Assembly (NCBI GenBank): GCA_045636925.1
Contig: JAZTYK010000002.1
Location: 62,001 to 126,000 of the forward strand
Source: JAZTYK01 sp045636925
GTDB lineage: Bacteria; Bacillota; Clostridia; Oscillospirales; Butyricicoccaceae
Length of the DNA: 64,000 nucleotides
Reading direction: 5' to 3'
Under the pieces are notes generated by a model that had not been told where the DNA came from, made no database searches, and saw nothing but the letters and a program-made list of their open reading frames with translations. The translations under genes were made by a program, and so were the position numbers. Shown one piece after another: positions 8,467 through 17,141 of the stretch. How positions within the stretch are numbered: the stretch's first letter is position 1; the number at the start of each line of letters is the position of its first letter.

Positions 8467-9231
8467 TTATACCTGCTTATCACTGCGGGTCGCAGTCAAA
8501 ATGATCGGCTCGCCTTTCGTGATCAGGATCGTGTTTTCGTAGTGGGCGGACAGCTTGCCGTCCATTGTCTTCACGGTCCAGCCGTCAGACAAGCATTTTA
8601 CTTCGAATGTGCCCTGGTTTACCATCGGTTCGATGGCCAGGGTCATTCCGGCAACCAGCCGGGGGCCGCGGAGCTTGGATACGTAATTCGGTACCTCAGG
8701 CTCTTCATGCAGCGCACTGCCGATGCCGTGTCCGACATATTCCCGCACAATGGAGAAACCATGTTCTTCATTATAGGCCTGAATGGCCCGCGAAATATCG
8801 GAGATTCTGTTGCCCTCGCGGGCAAATTTGATACCCTCATAGAAGCTCTGCCGGGTCACATCGATGAGCTTTTGTGCGCTTTCCGATACGGGTCCTGCAG
8901 CAAAAGTAGCCGCGCAGTCGCCGTGGTAGCCCATATAAGCAGCACCCACATCAATCTTGACCAGGTCACCCGACTGCACTTTTCTGCTGCCTGGAATGCC
9001 ATGAATGACTTCGTCATTGATGGAACAGCAGATGCTGCCGGGGAAACCCGCGTAACCCAGGAAGGAGGGTTTTGCTCCTGCCTCGGTAATGACCTTGCGG
9101 GCGATCTCGTCAAGTTCCCGTGTTGTGATTCCCGGTTGGACAGCCTTGCCGCAGGCCTCCCGGGCCATTGCGGCAATTTGTCCGGCCTCTTCCATGAGTT
9201 TGATCTCATGGACAGACTTAATCTTGATCAT
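8467..9231 (-). CDS. map: Methionine aminopeptidase, type I
   Basis: The 254-residue enzyme removes the initiator Met from new proteins. The metal-binding residues are visible in DVGAAYMGYHGD, GHGIGSALHEEP, AIEPMV and HYENTILI, in the order expected for type I. Its ATG overlaps the adk stop codon (ATGA), suggesting translational coupling. Confidence 0.97.
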   Translation of the reverse strand: MIKIKSVHEIKLMEEAGQIAAMAREACGKAVQPGITTRELDEIARKVITEAGAKPSFLGYAGFPGSICCSINDEVIHGIPGSRKVQSGDLVKIDVGAAYMGYHGDCAATFAAGPVSESAQKLIDVTRQSFYEGIKFAREGNRISDISRAIQAYNEEHGFSIVREYVGHGIGSALHEEPEVPNYVSKLRGPRLVAGMTLAIEPMVNQGTFEVKCLSDGWTVKTMDGKLSAHYENTILITKGEPIILTATRSDKQV

Positions 9232-9863
9232 GCCTCGATCTTCAGTGCGTCGGCGATCCGCTGACGGATCTCGGCCACAGCACCGACACCCTGTACAGTG
9301 ACCAGCTTGCCTTTTGCGGCATAGTGGTGCATGACGGGTTCGGTCTGATCGTGGTAGACCTGCAGACGCTGCTGTACCACTTCGGGTGCGTCGTCACGAC
9401 GGATACCCAGAGTTTCGCCACACTTGTCACAAACGCCCTCGGTTGCGGGGGGATTGTTGGTGACGTGGTAAGTAGCACTGCACTTGGGGCAGGTGCGGCG
9501 TCCGGCCATGCGTTCTACGATGACTGCATCGGGTACATCAAAGTACAGTGCAACATCCAGATCCACAATGGCGTCCAGCGCCTCTGCCTGGGGGACGGTG
9601 CGAGGGAAGCCATCCAGAATTGCGCCGTTGGCACAATCGGGGCTTGCCAGCTTTTCCTTCACCAGTCCGATAATAAGCTCATCGGGAACCAGGGCGCCGC
9701 GGCTCATATAATCCTGAGCAGCCTTGCCCAGCTCAGTTCCCTGAGCTGTTGCCTCGCGCAGCAGATTGCCCGTGGAGATCACGGGAATCTGCAGTGCGGT
9801 TTTGATGAAATCAGCCTGGGTTCCTTTACCGGCGCCGGGAGCGCCCAACAGGATCATCTTCAT
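9228..9863 (-). CDS. adk: Adenylate kinase, zinc-lid type
   Basis: This 211-residue enzyme interconverts ATP, ADP and AMP. The P-loop GAPGAGKGT is at residues 7-15. The LID carries a four-Cys zinc site, CPKCSATYH...CDKCG, common in Gram-positive bacteria. The stop overlaps the map start by 4 bp. Confidence 0.97.
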   Translation of the reverse strand: MKMILLGAPGAGKGTQADFIKTALQIPVISTGNLLREATAQGTELGKAAQDYMSRGALVPDELIIGLVKEKLASPDCANGAILDGFPRTVPQAEALDAIVDLDVALYFDVPDAVIVERMAGRRTCPKCSATYHVTNNPPATEGVCDKCGETLGIRRDDAPEVVQQRLQVYHDQTEPVMHHYAAKGKLVTVQGVGAVAEIRQRIADALKIEA

Positions 9864-9879
9864 CTCAGAACACCTCTTT

Positions 9880-11151
9880 TTATTCCAGGAAACCCTTATA
9901 GTGGCGCATCAGCATCTGGCTCTCGATGACGCGAACGGTCTCCAGGGCCACGCTGACCATAATCAGAACGGAAGTACCACCGATGGCCAAGCCGCCCAGA
10001 CCCTGAATGTTGCTCAGGACCAGAGGCAGACCGGCGATGATTGCCAGGAAGATGGCACCCATCATGGTGACCTTATTCAGCACCTTCTTGATGAAGTCGC
10101 TGGTGGGCTTGCCGGGACGGAAGCCGGGGATAAAGCCGCCGTTCTTCTTCATGTTATTGGCAACTTCGATGGGGTTAAACTGAATGGCGGAGTAGAAGTA
10201 CGCAAAGACGAAGATCAGCAGAACATACAGGATGATGTATGCAACGCTGCCCTGTGCGAACCACTCGTTCACCAGCTTAAAGCCGAAGGAGCCAGCTTCG
10301 GGAGAAGTAAATGCTGCGATCGTTGCAGGCACACCGCAGATGGTGGAGGCAAAGATGACGGGCATAACGCCGGACATATTCACCTTCATGGGCAGAGTGC
10401 TTGCCTGACCACCGTACTGCTTACGGCCAACAACACGCTTGGCATACTGTACGGGGATCTTGCGCTCAGCGCCGGTGATCCAGACGATGAACGCGATGAT
10501 AGCGACCATCATAACCAGAACGATGATAGCGGCATACCATTCAATGGCCAGCAGGGACTGCAGCGCAGCAAAGCCGCGGCTGACAATACCGATGAACAGG
10601 ATGATGGAAATACCGTTGCCCACGCCGTTCTCGGTGATCTGCTCACCCATCCACATGGCAAACATGGAGCCTGCCACGAAGGTGGTGATGATGACCACTG
10701 CGCTCCACAGGTCGGTCTTGGTCAGAACGCCGTAGCTGTCGATCATCATGTAATAACCGATAGCGGTGACGATGGCCAGGCCCAGGGTCAGCAGGCGAGT
10801 GATACGGGCAATCTTACGCTTGCCCTCTTCGCCGCCTTCCTTTGCCCATGCACCCAGAGAGTTGGGGAAGGCAACCTGCAGCAGCTGCATTACGATGGAG
10901 CTGTTGATGTAGGGATAAATGCTCAGTGCCATGATGGTACCATACTGCAGGCCACCACCGGACAGAGTGTTGAAGTATCCCAGAACATTGTTGCTGTTTG
11001 CGCTGAGGAACTGCTGTGCCAGAGATACGGTGTCCACAAAGGGAACGTAAATGGCATTGGCAAAGCGGTAAACCACAACGATAAACAGAGTAAAGATGAG
11101 TTTCTGACGAAGCTCAGGAATCTTCCAAGCGTTTCTGATGGTTTCAACCAT
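9880..11151 (-). CDS. secY: Preprotein translocase subunit SecY
   Basis: The 423-residue integral membrane protein shows the ten hydrophobic helices of the Sec channel, starting MVETIRNAWKIPELRQKLIF. The plug-region strand and the cytoplasmic loop QYAKRVVGRKQYGGQASTLP are present. It lies 1 bp after the rplO stop and 16 bp before adk, the usual spc-operon arrangement. Confidence 0.97.
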   Translation of the reverse strand: MVETIRNAWKIPELRQKLIFTLFIVVVYRFANAIYVPFVDTVSLAQQFLSANSNNVLGYFNTLSGGGLQYGTIMALSIYPYINSSIVMQLLQVAFPNSLGAWAKEGGEEGKRKIARITRLLTLGLAIVTAIGYYMMIDSYGVLTKTDLWSAVVIITTFVAGSMFAMWMGEQITENGVGNGISIILFIGIVSRGFAALQSLLAIEWYAAIIVLVMMVAIIAFIVWITGAERKIPVQYAKRVVGRKQYGGQASTLPMKVNMSGVMPVIFASTICGVPATIAAFTSPEAGSFGFKLVNEWFAQGSVAYIILYVLLIFVFAYFYSAIQFNPIEVANNMKKNGGFIPGFRPGKPTSDFIKKVLNKVTMMGAIFLAIIAGLPLVLSNIQGLGGLAIGGTSVLIMVSVALETVRVIESQMLMRHYKGFLE

Positions 11152-11152
11152 A

Positions 11153-11593
11153 TCAGATCACCTCGGCCTTTCCTCCTACGGCCTCAATCTTCTCCTTGGC
11201 GGTAGCGGTGATGCCAGCTGCCTTAACGGTCAGCTTCTTGGTCAGCTCACCCTTGCCCAGGATGCGGACGCCGTCCATCTTCTTAGCGACCAGGCCCTTA
11301 GCCAGCAGAGTCTCAAAGGAGACCTCGGCACCATCTTCAAAGACATTCAGAGCGCTGACGTTCAGCTCGGCGTAGTCCTTCGCAAACACGTTGTGGAAAC
11401 CACGCTTGGGCAGACGACGCATCAGAGGCATCTGGCCACCTTCGAAGCCGGGGCGAACGCCGCCGCCGCTTCTGGCCCACTGGCCCTTGTGGCCACGGCC
11501 TGCGGTCTTACCGTTACCGGTACCGATACCACGGCCCTTACGCTTGCCGACGGTAGTGCTGCCAGCAGCGGGCTGTAATTCATGCAGTTTCAT
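11153..11593 (-). CDS. rplO: 50S ribosomal protein L15
   Basis: The 146-residue protein has the Gly/Arg-rich N-terminus GKRKGRGIGTGNGKTAGRGH typical of L15, which threads into 23S rRNA. It is followed immediately by secY. Confidence 0.97.
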   Translation of the reverse strand: MKLHELQPAAGSTTVGKRKGRGIGTGNGKTAGRGHKGQWARSGGGVRPGFEGGQMPLMRRLPKRGFHNVFAKDYAELNVSALNVFEDGAEVSFETLLAKGLVAKKMDGVRILGKGELTKKLTVKAAGITATAKEKIEAVGGKAEVI

Positions 11594-11607
11594 TTCCGGT
11601 AACCTCC

Positions 11608-11787
11608 TTAGTTATTTTCTTCAACCTTGATCAGGTAGCTGATCTGGTTGATCTTGCCACGGGTCATCTCGTTGTCGGGCTGAACGGTGACATCACCGAT
11701 CTTGCTCAGACCCAGGGACTTAGCGGTAGCAATGTGCTTCTTAAAGCGGCCGTTCAGGCTCTTTACCAGAGTAATCTTGTAAGTCAT
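11608..11787 (-). CDS. rpmD: 50S ribosomal protein L30
   Basis: This is a 59-residue protein, MTYKITLVKSLNGRFKKHIA..., with the ferredoxin-like L30 sequence and the DNEMTRGKINQISYLI ending. It sits between rpsE and rplO, as in other bacteria with L30. Confidence 0.95.
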   Translation of the reverse strand: MTYKITLVKSLNGRFKKHIATAKSLGLSKIGDVTVQPDNEMTRGKINQISYLIKVEENN

Positions 11788-11800
11788 TGTTTCGGCCTCC

Positions 11801-12301
11801 TTATTTCAGCTTTGCAGCGTCGACACCGCGAACGGCAGCAACCTGCTGAGCGTCTCTCAGGGCCTTCAGACCATCCATGGTAGCAGCGACCACGTTCTGA
11901 GGATTGTTAGAACGCAGGCACTTGGTACGGATGTCGTGGATGCCGGCCATCTCAACAACAGCACGGACAGCGCCACCGGCGATAACACCGGTACCGGGGG
12001 CAGCGGGCTTCATCAGCACGCGGCCAGCGCCAAACTTACCCATAACCTCGTGGGGAATGGTGGTACCTGCCAGAGAGACATGAACCAGATTCTTCTTGGC
12101 GTCCTCGATGCCCTTGCGGATTGCATCGGGTACTTCAGAGGACTTGCCCAGGCCGTAACCTACGGTTCCGTTACCATCGCCTACAACAACCAGAGCAGCG
12201 AACTTGAAGATACGACCGCCCTTAACCGTCTTAGAAACACGGTTCAGAGCAACAACCTTCTCCTTCAGCTCAAGGGTATTGGCGTCAATCAATTTAGCCA
12301 T
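11801..12301 (-). CDS. rpsE: 30S ribosomal protein S5
   Basis: This is a 166-residue S5 with the N-terminal double-stranded-RNA-binding-like domain (VSKTVKGGRIFKFAALVVVG, GYGLGKSSEVPDAIRKG) and the C-terminal domain ending KALRDAQQVAAVRGV. S5 contributes to decoding accuracy and mRNA unwinding at the entry channel. Confidence 0.97.
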   Translation of the reverse strand: MAKLIDANTLELKEKVVALNRVSKTVKGGRIFKFAALVVVGDGNGTVGYGLGKSSEVPDAIRKGIEDAKKNLVHVSLAGTTIPHEVMGKFGAGRVLMKPAAPGTGVIAGGAVRAVVEMAGIHDIRTKCLRSNNPQNVVAATMDGLKALRDAQQVAAVRGVDAAKLK

Positions 12302-12316
12302 GTTCGTTGTCCTCCC

Positions 12317-12685
12317 TTAAAACTTCAGTCCGCTCTCGCGGGCGGCGTCTGCCAGTGCCTGTACGCGACCATGATAAACATAGCCGCCGCGGTCGAAGAC
12401 CACGTTCTCGATGCCCTTGGCCAGAGCACGCTCGGCGATCAGAGCGCCGACCTTCTTTGCGGCGTCGCAGTTGCCGCCGTAGATGCCGAAATCCTTCTCG
12501 TTGGAAGCAGCAGCAACCAGAGTGTTGCCGGCTACGTCATCGATCAGCTGGGCATAGATGTTCTTGGAGCTGCGGAAAACAGCCAGACGGGGTCTCTCAG
12601 CAGTGCCGGAGATCTTAGCGCGCACGCGGCGATGTCTCTTCAGTCTCTGAGCGTTGGAATCAAACTTCTTAACCATGTTGCGCAC
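12317..12685 (-). CDS. rplR: 50S ribosomal protein L18
   Basis: This is a 122-residue L18 with RLKRHRRVRAKISGTAERPR and the DRGGYVYHGRVQALADAARE ending. It binds 5S rRNA together with L5 in the central protuberance. Confidence 0.97.
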   Translation of the reverse strand: MRNMVKKFDSNAQRLKRHRRVRAKISGTAERPRLAVFRSSKNIYAQLIDDVAGNTLVAAASNEKDFGIYGGNCDAAKKVGALIAERALAKGIENVVFDRGGYVYHGRVQALADAARESGLKF

Positions 12686-12690
12686 CTCCC

Positions 12691-13236
12691 TTATTTCTTC
12701 TTACCGCCGGTCTTGCCCTCTTTGCGACGGACAACTTCACCAGCATAGCGGATACCCTTGCCCTTATAAGGCTCGGGGGGTCTCTTCTCACGGACTTCAG
12801 CGGCAAACTGGCCAACAACCTGCTTGTCGATGCCGGAGACGATGATCTTGTTGGGAGCGGGGACTTCGATGGTGATGCCCTCGATCTCCTCCATGATGAC
12901 CTGGTGGGAATAACCCAGGTTCATAACCAGGTTCTTACCATCCTTGGCGACACGGTAACCGACGCCCAGGACTTCCAGTTCCTTCTTGTAGCCCTTTTCC
13001 ACGCCCTCGATCATGTTGCTGATCAGAGTACGGGTCAGGCCGTGCAAGCTCTTGTGCTCCTTGACTTCGCTGGGACGCTTAACCAGCACGGTGTTGCCTT
13101 CCACCTCGATGATCATATCGGGGTGCATGGTCTGGGTCAGTTCACCCTTGGGGCCCTTGACAGTGACAACGTTTTTGTCAACAGCAACCGTTACATTGGC
13201 AGGAACGGTAATGGGCATTCTTCCGATTCTGGACAT
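12691..13236 (-). CDS. rplF: 50S ribosomal protein L6
   Basis: This is a 181-residue L6 made of two repeated domains, with the C-terminal signature PEPYKGKGIRYAGEVVRRKE followed by a Lys/Gly tail. It lies near the sarcin-ricin loop. It is 5 bp before rplR. Confidence 0.97.
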   Translation of the reverse strand: MSRIGRMPITVPANVTVAVDKNVVTVKGPKGELTQTMHPDMIIEVEGNTVLVKRPSEVKEHKSLHGLTRTLISNMIEGVEKGYKKELEVLGVGYRVAKDGKNLVMNLGYSHQVIMEEIEGITIEVPAPNKIIVSGIDKQVVGQFAAEVREKRPPEPYKGKGIRYAGEVVRRKEGKTGGKKK

Positions 13237-13252
13237 TGCTTCTTACCTCCTA

Positions 13253-13651
13253 TTACCAAATGAATGCCAGGACTTCGCCGCCGATGTGGGCTTCGCGAGC
13301 CTGCTTGTCGGTCATGACGCCCTTGGAAGTAGAGATGATGGCGATACCCAGGCCCTTCAGGACGCGGGGCAGCTCATCAGCACCGGCATACACACGCAGG
13401 CCGGGCTTGCTGACGCGGCGCAGGCCGGAGATGGCCTTTTCGCGGTTAGCAGTGTACTTCAGGGTGATCTTGATGGTGCCCTGGACACCATCTTCAACGA
13501 TTTCGTATGCCTTGATGTAGCCTTCATCCAGCAGGATCTGAGCGATGGCCTTCTTCATCTTGGAAGCGGGAACCTCGACAGTTGCGTGACGGGCGGCACC
13601 GGCATTGCGGATGCGAGTAAGCATATCCGCGATGGGATCAGTGATCTGCAT
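13253..13651 (-). CDS. rpsH: 30S ribosomal protein S8
   Basis: The 132-residue protein begins MQITDPIADMLTRIRNA and ends with the SKGVMTDKQAREAHIGGE block. S8 binds central-domain 16S rRNA and, in E. coli, represses the spc operon. It is unusual in being separated from rpsN by a 217-bp structured spacer. Confidence 0.97.
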   Translation of the reverse strand: MQITDPIADMLTRIRNAGAARHATVEVPASKMKKAIAQILLDEGYIKAYEIVEDGVQGTIKITLKYTANREKAISGLRRVSKPGLRVYAGADELPRVLKGLGIAIISTSKGVMTDKQAREAHIGGEVLAFIW

Positions 13652-13654
13652 TGT

Positions 13655-13868
13655 TTTTTTCCTCCTTAGAAGTTAGAGAGTGGCTTGTTTTTGCTGTTTT
13701 TCAACCGGGGGATAACCCCCGTCGGATTGTTCCGATTAGGGCCATGCCGGGGTTTGATTGCGCAGCGGCCCTCTCCACTATTCTTGATCAAGTGCCTTTG
13801 GCACATGATATTACGGCTGGGTGGGGCGAGGAGAGGATTTCTCTCCTGCCCCGGTTTGGCGCATTAGC
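13655..13868 (-). other. Long hairpin-rich spacer between rpsN and rpsH
   Basis: No coding sequence is visible. The transcript can form at least four clear hairpins: 13706-13711 with 13716-13721; 13722-13726 with 13731-13735; 13792-13796 with 13800-13804; and a large one at 13823-13852 with GGGGC/GCCCC and GGAGAG/CTCTCC arms. An AGGGCC/GGCCCT pair (13738-13743 with 13767-13772) encloses further sequence. None has a U-tract, so none is a plain terminator. Candidates are an S8/S14 autoregulatory site or an RNA-processing element. Confidence 0.55.
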
Positions 13869-14054
13869 TTACCAAGAAGCCTTCTTGACGCCGGGGATCT
13901 GACCCTTGTAGGCCAGCTCTCTGAAGCAGATACGGCAGATGCCGAAATCTCTCAGATAGGCATGGGGACGGCCGCAGATCTTGCAGCGGTTGTAGTTCCG
14001 AGTAGAGAACTTGCTGCCCTTCTGCTGCTTCAGTACCATTGCTTTCTTTGCCAT
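13869..14054 (-). CDS. rpsZ: 30S ribosomal protein S14, type Z (zinc)
   Basis: The protein is 61 residues, the short zinc form rather than the roughly 100-residue form. The zinc site is CKICGRPHAYLRDFGICRIC. It lies between rplE and the structured spacer before rpsH. Confidence 0.96.
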   Translation of the reverse strand: MAKKAMVLKQQKGSKFSTRNYNRCKICGRPHAYLRDFGICRICFRELAYKGQIPGVKKASW

Positions 14055-14072
14055 TGTCTAAATCCTCCCCAA

Positions 14073-14627
14073 TTATTTCGCGAAGGGAGCGCCCAGCAGA
14101 GTGAGCAGCTCACGAGCTTCTTCGTCGGTGCCGGCGGTGGTGGTGAACACGATATCCATGCCGCGGATCTTGTCGATCTTATCGTACTCGATCTCGGGGA
14201 AAATCAGCTGTTCCTTCACACCCATGGCATAGTTGCCGCGGCCGTCAAAGCCGTTGGGGTTGATTCCGCGGAAGTCACGGACGCGGGGCAGGGCGATGCT
14301 GAACAGTCTGTCCAGGAACTCCCACATACGGGCACCGCGCAGGGTGACCTTGGCGCCGATGTTCATGCCTTCACGCAGCTTGAAGTTAGCAACGCTCTTC
14401 TTAGCCTTGGTGATGACGGGCTTCTGGCCAGCGATCTTGGTCAGGTCAGCCACAACGGCATCCAGAACCTTAGCGTTGTCACGGGCTTCGCCGCAACCAA
14501 CGTTGATGGTGATCTTATCCAGCTTGGGGATCTGCATCACGCTCTTGTACTCGAACTTCTTCATCAGAGCGGGAGCGACTTCCTCGCTGTACTTAACCTT
14601 CAGACGAGGGATGTAATTCTCATTCAT
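14073..14627 (-). CDS. rplE: 50S ribosomal protein L5
   Basis: This is a 184-residue L5 with KSVMQIPKLDKITINVGCGE near the N-terminus and GNYAMGVKEQLIFPEIEYDK in the C-terminal half. It binds 5S rRNA and contacts P-site tRNA. Confidence 0.97.
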   Translation of the reverse strand: MNENYIPRLKVKYSEEVAPALMKKFEYKSVMQIPKLDKITINVGCGEARDNAKVLDAVVADLTKIAGQKPVITKAKKSVANFKLREGMNIGAKVTLRGARMWEFLDRLFSIALPRVRDFRGINPNGFDGRGNYAMGVKEQLIFPEIEYDKIDKIRGMDIVFTTTAGTDEEARELLTLLGAPFAK

Positions 14628-14646
14628 TGTTTATATCCTCCTCGTC

Positions 14647-14961
14647 TTAGATTTCTGCGCCGCACTTCTTGCAGACGGTCAGCTTCTTGCCGTCGACAAT
14701 CTTGTGTGCGGTGCGGGTGGCCTTGCCACACTTGGGGCAGACACGCATAACCTTGCAGGCATGGATGGGGGTCTCGCGGTTAACGATACCACCGGTCTCG
14801 CCCTGACGGCGGGGCTTGGTGTGGTGGGCAGTGATTGCAATGCCTTCAACCACAACAGTGCCCTTCTTGGGAGACACGGACAGAACCTTGCCCTGCTTGC
14901 CCTTATCCTTGCCGGAAAGTACTACTACGGTGTCGCCGGTCTTCACATTCAGAGTGTTCAT
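14647..14961 (-). CDS. rplX: 50S ribosomal protein L24
   Basis: This is a 104-residue protein with the KOW motif DTVVVLSGKDKGKQGKVLSV near the N-terminus and a Cys pattern CPKCGKATR...CKKCG at the C-terminus that could bind zinc. L24 is an early 23S rRNA assembly protein. Confidence 0.96.
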   Translation of the reverse strand: MNTLNVKTGDTVVVLSGKDKGKQGKVLSVSPKKGTVVVEGIAITAHHTKPRRQGETGGIVNRETPIHACKVMRVCPKCGKATRTAHKIVDGKKLTVCKKCGAEI

Positions 14962-14976
14962 TCTTAGGCGTCCTCC

Positions 14977-15345
14977 TTACAGTACTTCGGGAGCCAGGGA
15001 CAGGATCTTCATGTAATCTCTGTCACGCAGCTCGCGGGCAACCGGTCCAAAGATACGGGTGCCCTTGGGGGTCTTATCTTCCTTGATGATTACGGCAGCG
15101 TTCTCATCGAAGCGGACGTAGCTGCCGTCAGCACGGCGCAGACCCTTGCGGGTGCGCACGATGACAGCCTTAACAACGTCGCCCTTCTTAACCTGGCCGC
15201 CGGGGGCAGCCTTGCGGACGGAGCAGACGATGACGTCGCCGATATTGCCGTATCTACGAGTGGAACCGCCGAGAACGCGGATGCACTTCAGTTCTTTTGC
15301 GCCGGTATTGTCTGCGACGCGCAGATAGGATTCCTGCTGTACCAC
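14977..15345 (-). CDS. rplN: 50S ribosomal protein L14
   Basis: This is a 122-residue protein with the L14 signature VADNTGAKELKCIRVLGG and the ENAAVIIKEDKTPKGTRIFG block. It lies at the subunit interface. Confidence 0.97.
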   Translation of the reverse strand: MVQQESYLRVADNTGAKELKCIRVLGGSTRRYGNIGDVIVCSVRKAAPGGQVKKGDVVKAVIVRTRKGLRRADGSYVRFDENAAVIIKEDKTPKGTRIFGPVARELRDRDYMKILSLAPEVL

Positions 15346-15357
15346 GACATTACCTCC

Positions 15358-15615
15358 TTACTTGGCCTTCTCGATGATCTCAACAACGCGCCATCTCTTG
15401 TCCTTGGACAGGGGACGGGTCTCCATCACGCGAACCTTGTCGCCGACGCCGCACTCGTTGATCTCGTCGTGTGCCTTCAGTTTATAAGTTCTCTTCACAG
15501 TCTTCTTGTAAAGAGGATGCTGCACTCTGTCTTCAACTGCAACAACAACGGTCTTATCCATCTTGTCAGAAACGACCATGCCGACCCTTGTCTTGCGGAA
15601 AGCTCTATCACTCAT
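15358..15615 (-). CDS. rpsQ: 30S ribosomal protein S17
   Basis: This is an 85-residue OB-fold protein with RVGMVVSDKMDKTVVVAVED and the KVRVMETRPLSKDKRWRVVE ending. It is a primary 16S rRNA binder. Confidence 0.97.
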   Translation of the reverse strand: MSDRAFRKTRVGMVVSDKMDKTVVVAVEDRVQHPLYKKTVKRTYKLKAHDEINECGVGDKVRVMETRPLSKDKRWRVVEIIEKAK

Positions 15616-15638
15616 GATTTATTTCCTCCTTTTACGAC

Positions 15639-15842
15639 TTAGGCCTCTGCGTTGAGCTCGCGCTCACGCAGCACAGTCTGGATACGGGCAATCGCCTTCT
15701 TGGTCTCACGGATCTTGACGGGATTGTCCAGCTGGTTGGTAGCGAGCTGCAGACGCAGATTGAACAGGTCCTTCTTCAGCTCAACCAGCTTCTCAGCCAG
15801 CTGCTCATTATTCAGTTCGCGAACTTCCTTAACCTGCATCAT
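15639..15842 (-). CDS. rpmC: 50S ribosomal protein L29
   Basis: This is a 67-residue two-helix protein with ELVELKKDLFNLRLQLATNQ-type sequence and the IRETKKAIARI block. Its ATG overlaps the rplP stop codon. L29 sits at the polypeptide exit near the SRP and trigger factor docking site. Confidence 0.96.
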   Translation of the reverse strand: MMQVKEVRELNNEQLAEKLVELKKDLFNLRLQLATNQLDNPVKIRETKKAIARIQTVLRERELNAEA

Positions 15843-16276
15843 GCTTCACCACCATTCTTGACTTCGGCGTCCTCACGCTTTACAAACTTGCACTTGACGG
15901 GCAGCTTGTAGCTGGCCAGACGCATGGCCTCGCGGGCGATCTCCTCAGAAACACCGGCGATCTCAAACATGACACGGCCGGGCTTGACGACTGCCACCCA
16001 GTATTCGGGGGAACCCTTACCGGAACCCATTCGGGTTTCAGCGGGCTTCTCAGTAACGGGCTTGTCGGGGAAGATCTTGATCCACACCTGACCGCCACGC
16101 TTGGTGTAACGGGTCATGGCGATACGAGCGGCCTCGATCTGGTTGCTGGTGATCCAGGCGGGCTCGGTAGCCATCAGGCCAAACTCACCGTTGGAAACAA
16201 AGTTGCCGCGGGTAGCCTTGCCGGTCATACGGCCGCGATGAACGCGACGATATTTGACTCTCTTGGGCAGTAACAT
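15839..16276 (-). CDS. rplP: 50S ribosomal protein L16
   Basis: This is a 145-residue L16 starting MLLPKRVKYRRVHRGRMTGK, with the RMGSGKGSPEYWVAVVKPGR core. It organises the A-site tRNA elbow region. Its start overlaps the rpsC stop by one base (TAATG). Confidence 0.97.
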   Translation of the reverse strand: MLLPKRVKYRRVHRGRMTGKATRGNFVSNGEFGLMATEPAWITSNQIEAARIAMTRYTKRGGQVWIKIFPDKPVTEKPAETRMGSGKGSPEYWVAVVKPGRVMFEIAGVSEEIAREAMRLASYKLPVKCKFVKREDAEVKNGGEA

Positions 16277-17124
16277 TATTCAGCTCCTCCTTCTTCCTTC
16301 TTGGGAGCGGCGGGGCGCTGATAAGGACGGCCCTGGGGTCCGCGGGGACCGGCAGAGAACTGCTTGCGCTCGCCAAACTTCTTGTCACCGCGACGCTCGC
16401 CACCCTCACGACGGGGTGCACGATCACGGCGATCGCCATCGCGACGGTCGCGACGGTCACGGCGGGGAGCCTCCACAGAAGTGGTGCGGGGGCCGCCGGT
16501 GAGGACTTCGCCCTTGTACAGCCAGACCTTTACGCCGATACGGCCGTAGGTGGTCTTAGCCTCTGCGAAGCCGTAGTCGATGTCGGCGCGCAGGGTCTGC
16601 AGGGGAATAGTGCCCTCGTGATAATGATCGGTACGGGCGATTTCAGCGCCGCCCAGACGACCAGACACACAGGTCTTGATGCCCTTAGCGCCCAGCTTCA
16701 TAGCACGGCCCATAGCCAGCTTCATAGCGCGGCGATAAGAGATACGCTTTTCCAGCTGCTGAGCGATGTTCTCGGCAACCAGCTGAGCGTTCAGATCGGG
16801 ATTGCGAACTTCCACGATGCTGATGGCAACGGGCTTGCCGATCATCTTGGAAACGGTTTCCTGCAGCTTCTCAACCTCGCTGCCGCCCTTACCGACGATC
16901 ATGCCGGGGCGTGCGCAGTGGATGAAGATGCGGACCTTAGCGCTGTCGCGCTCGATCTCGATCTTGGGGATGCCTGCCTGCTGCAGGCTGTTCTTCAGGT
17001 ATTCACGGATCTTGTAGTCTTCCACGATCAGGTCGCCGACGAGTTCGTCCTTGGCAAACCAACGGGAATCCCAACCCTTGATAACACCCACGCGAAGACC
17101 GTGGGGATTGACTTTCTGGCCCAT
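16276..17124 (-). CDS. rpsC: 30S ribosomal protein S3 with a long basic C-terminal tail
   Basis: Residues 1 to about 210 are canonical S3: MGQKVNPHGLRVG, a KH domain with RPGMIVGKGGSEVEKL, and the GRLGGAEIARTDHYHEGTIP block. The protein is 282 residues, about 60 longer than the usual 210-220. The extra tail is an Arg/Asp-rich low-complexity stretch (DRRDRRDGDRRDR) followed by a Pro/Gly/Lys segment. The tail lies on the mRNA-entry side of the subunit in known structures, so extra RNA contacts are possible but unproven. Confidence 0.96.
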   Translation of the reverse strand: MGQKVNPHGLRVGVIKGWDSRWFAKDELVGDLIVEDYKIREYLKNSLQQAGIPKIEIERDSAKVRIFIHCARPGMIVGKGGSEVEKLQETVSKMIGKPVAISIVEVRNPDLNAQLVAENIAQQLEKRISYRRAMKLAMGRAMKLGAKGIKTCVSGRLGGAEIARTDHYHEGTIPLQTLRADIDYGFAEAKTTYGRIGVKVWLYKGEVLTGGPRTTSVEAPRRDRRDRRDGDRRDRAPRREGGERRGDKKFGERKQFSAGPRGPQGRPYQRPAAPKKEEGGAE

Positions 17125-17141
17125 TCGGTTAACCTCCTGAC

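Noticed and set aside
9766..11205. Long plus-strand open frames opposite secY, rplB, rpsD and rpoA
   Set aside because: They are shadows of strongly biased ribosomal operon genes; the sense products are certain.
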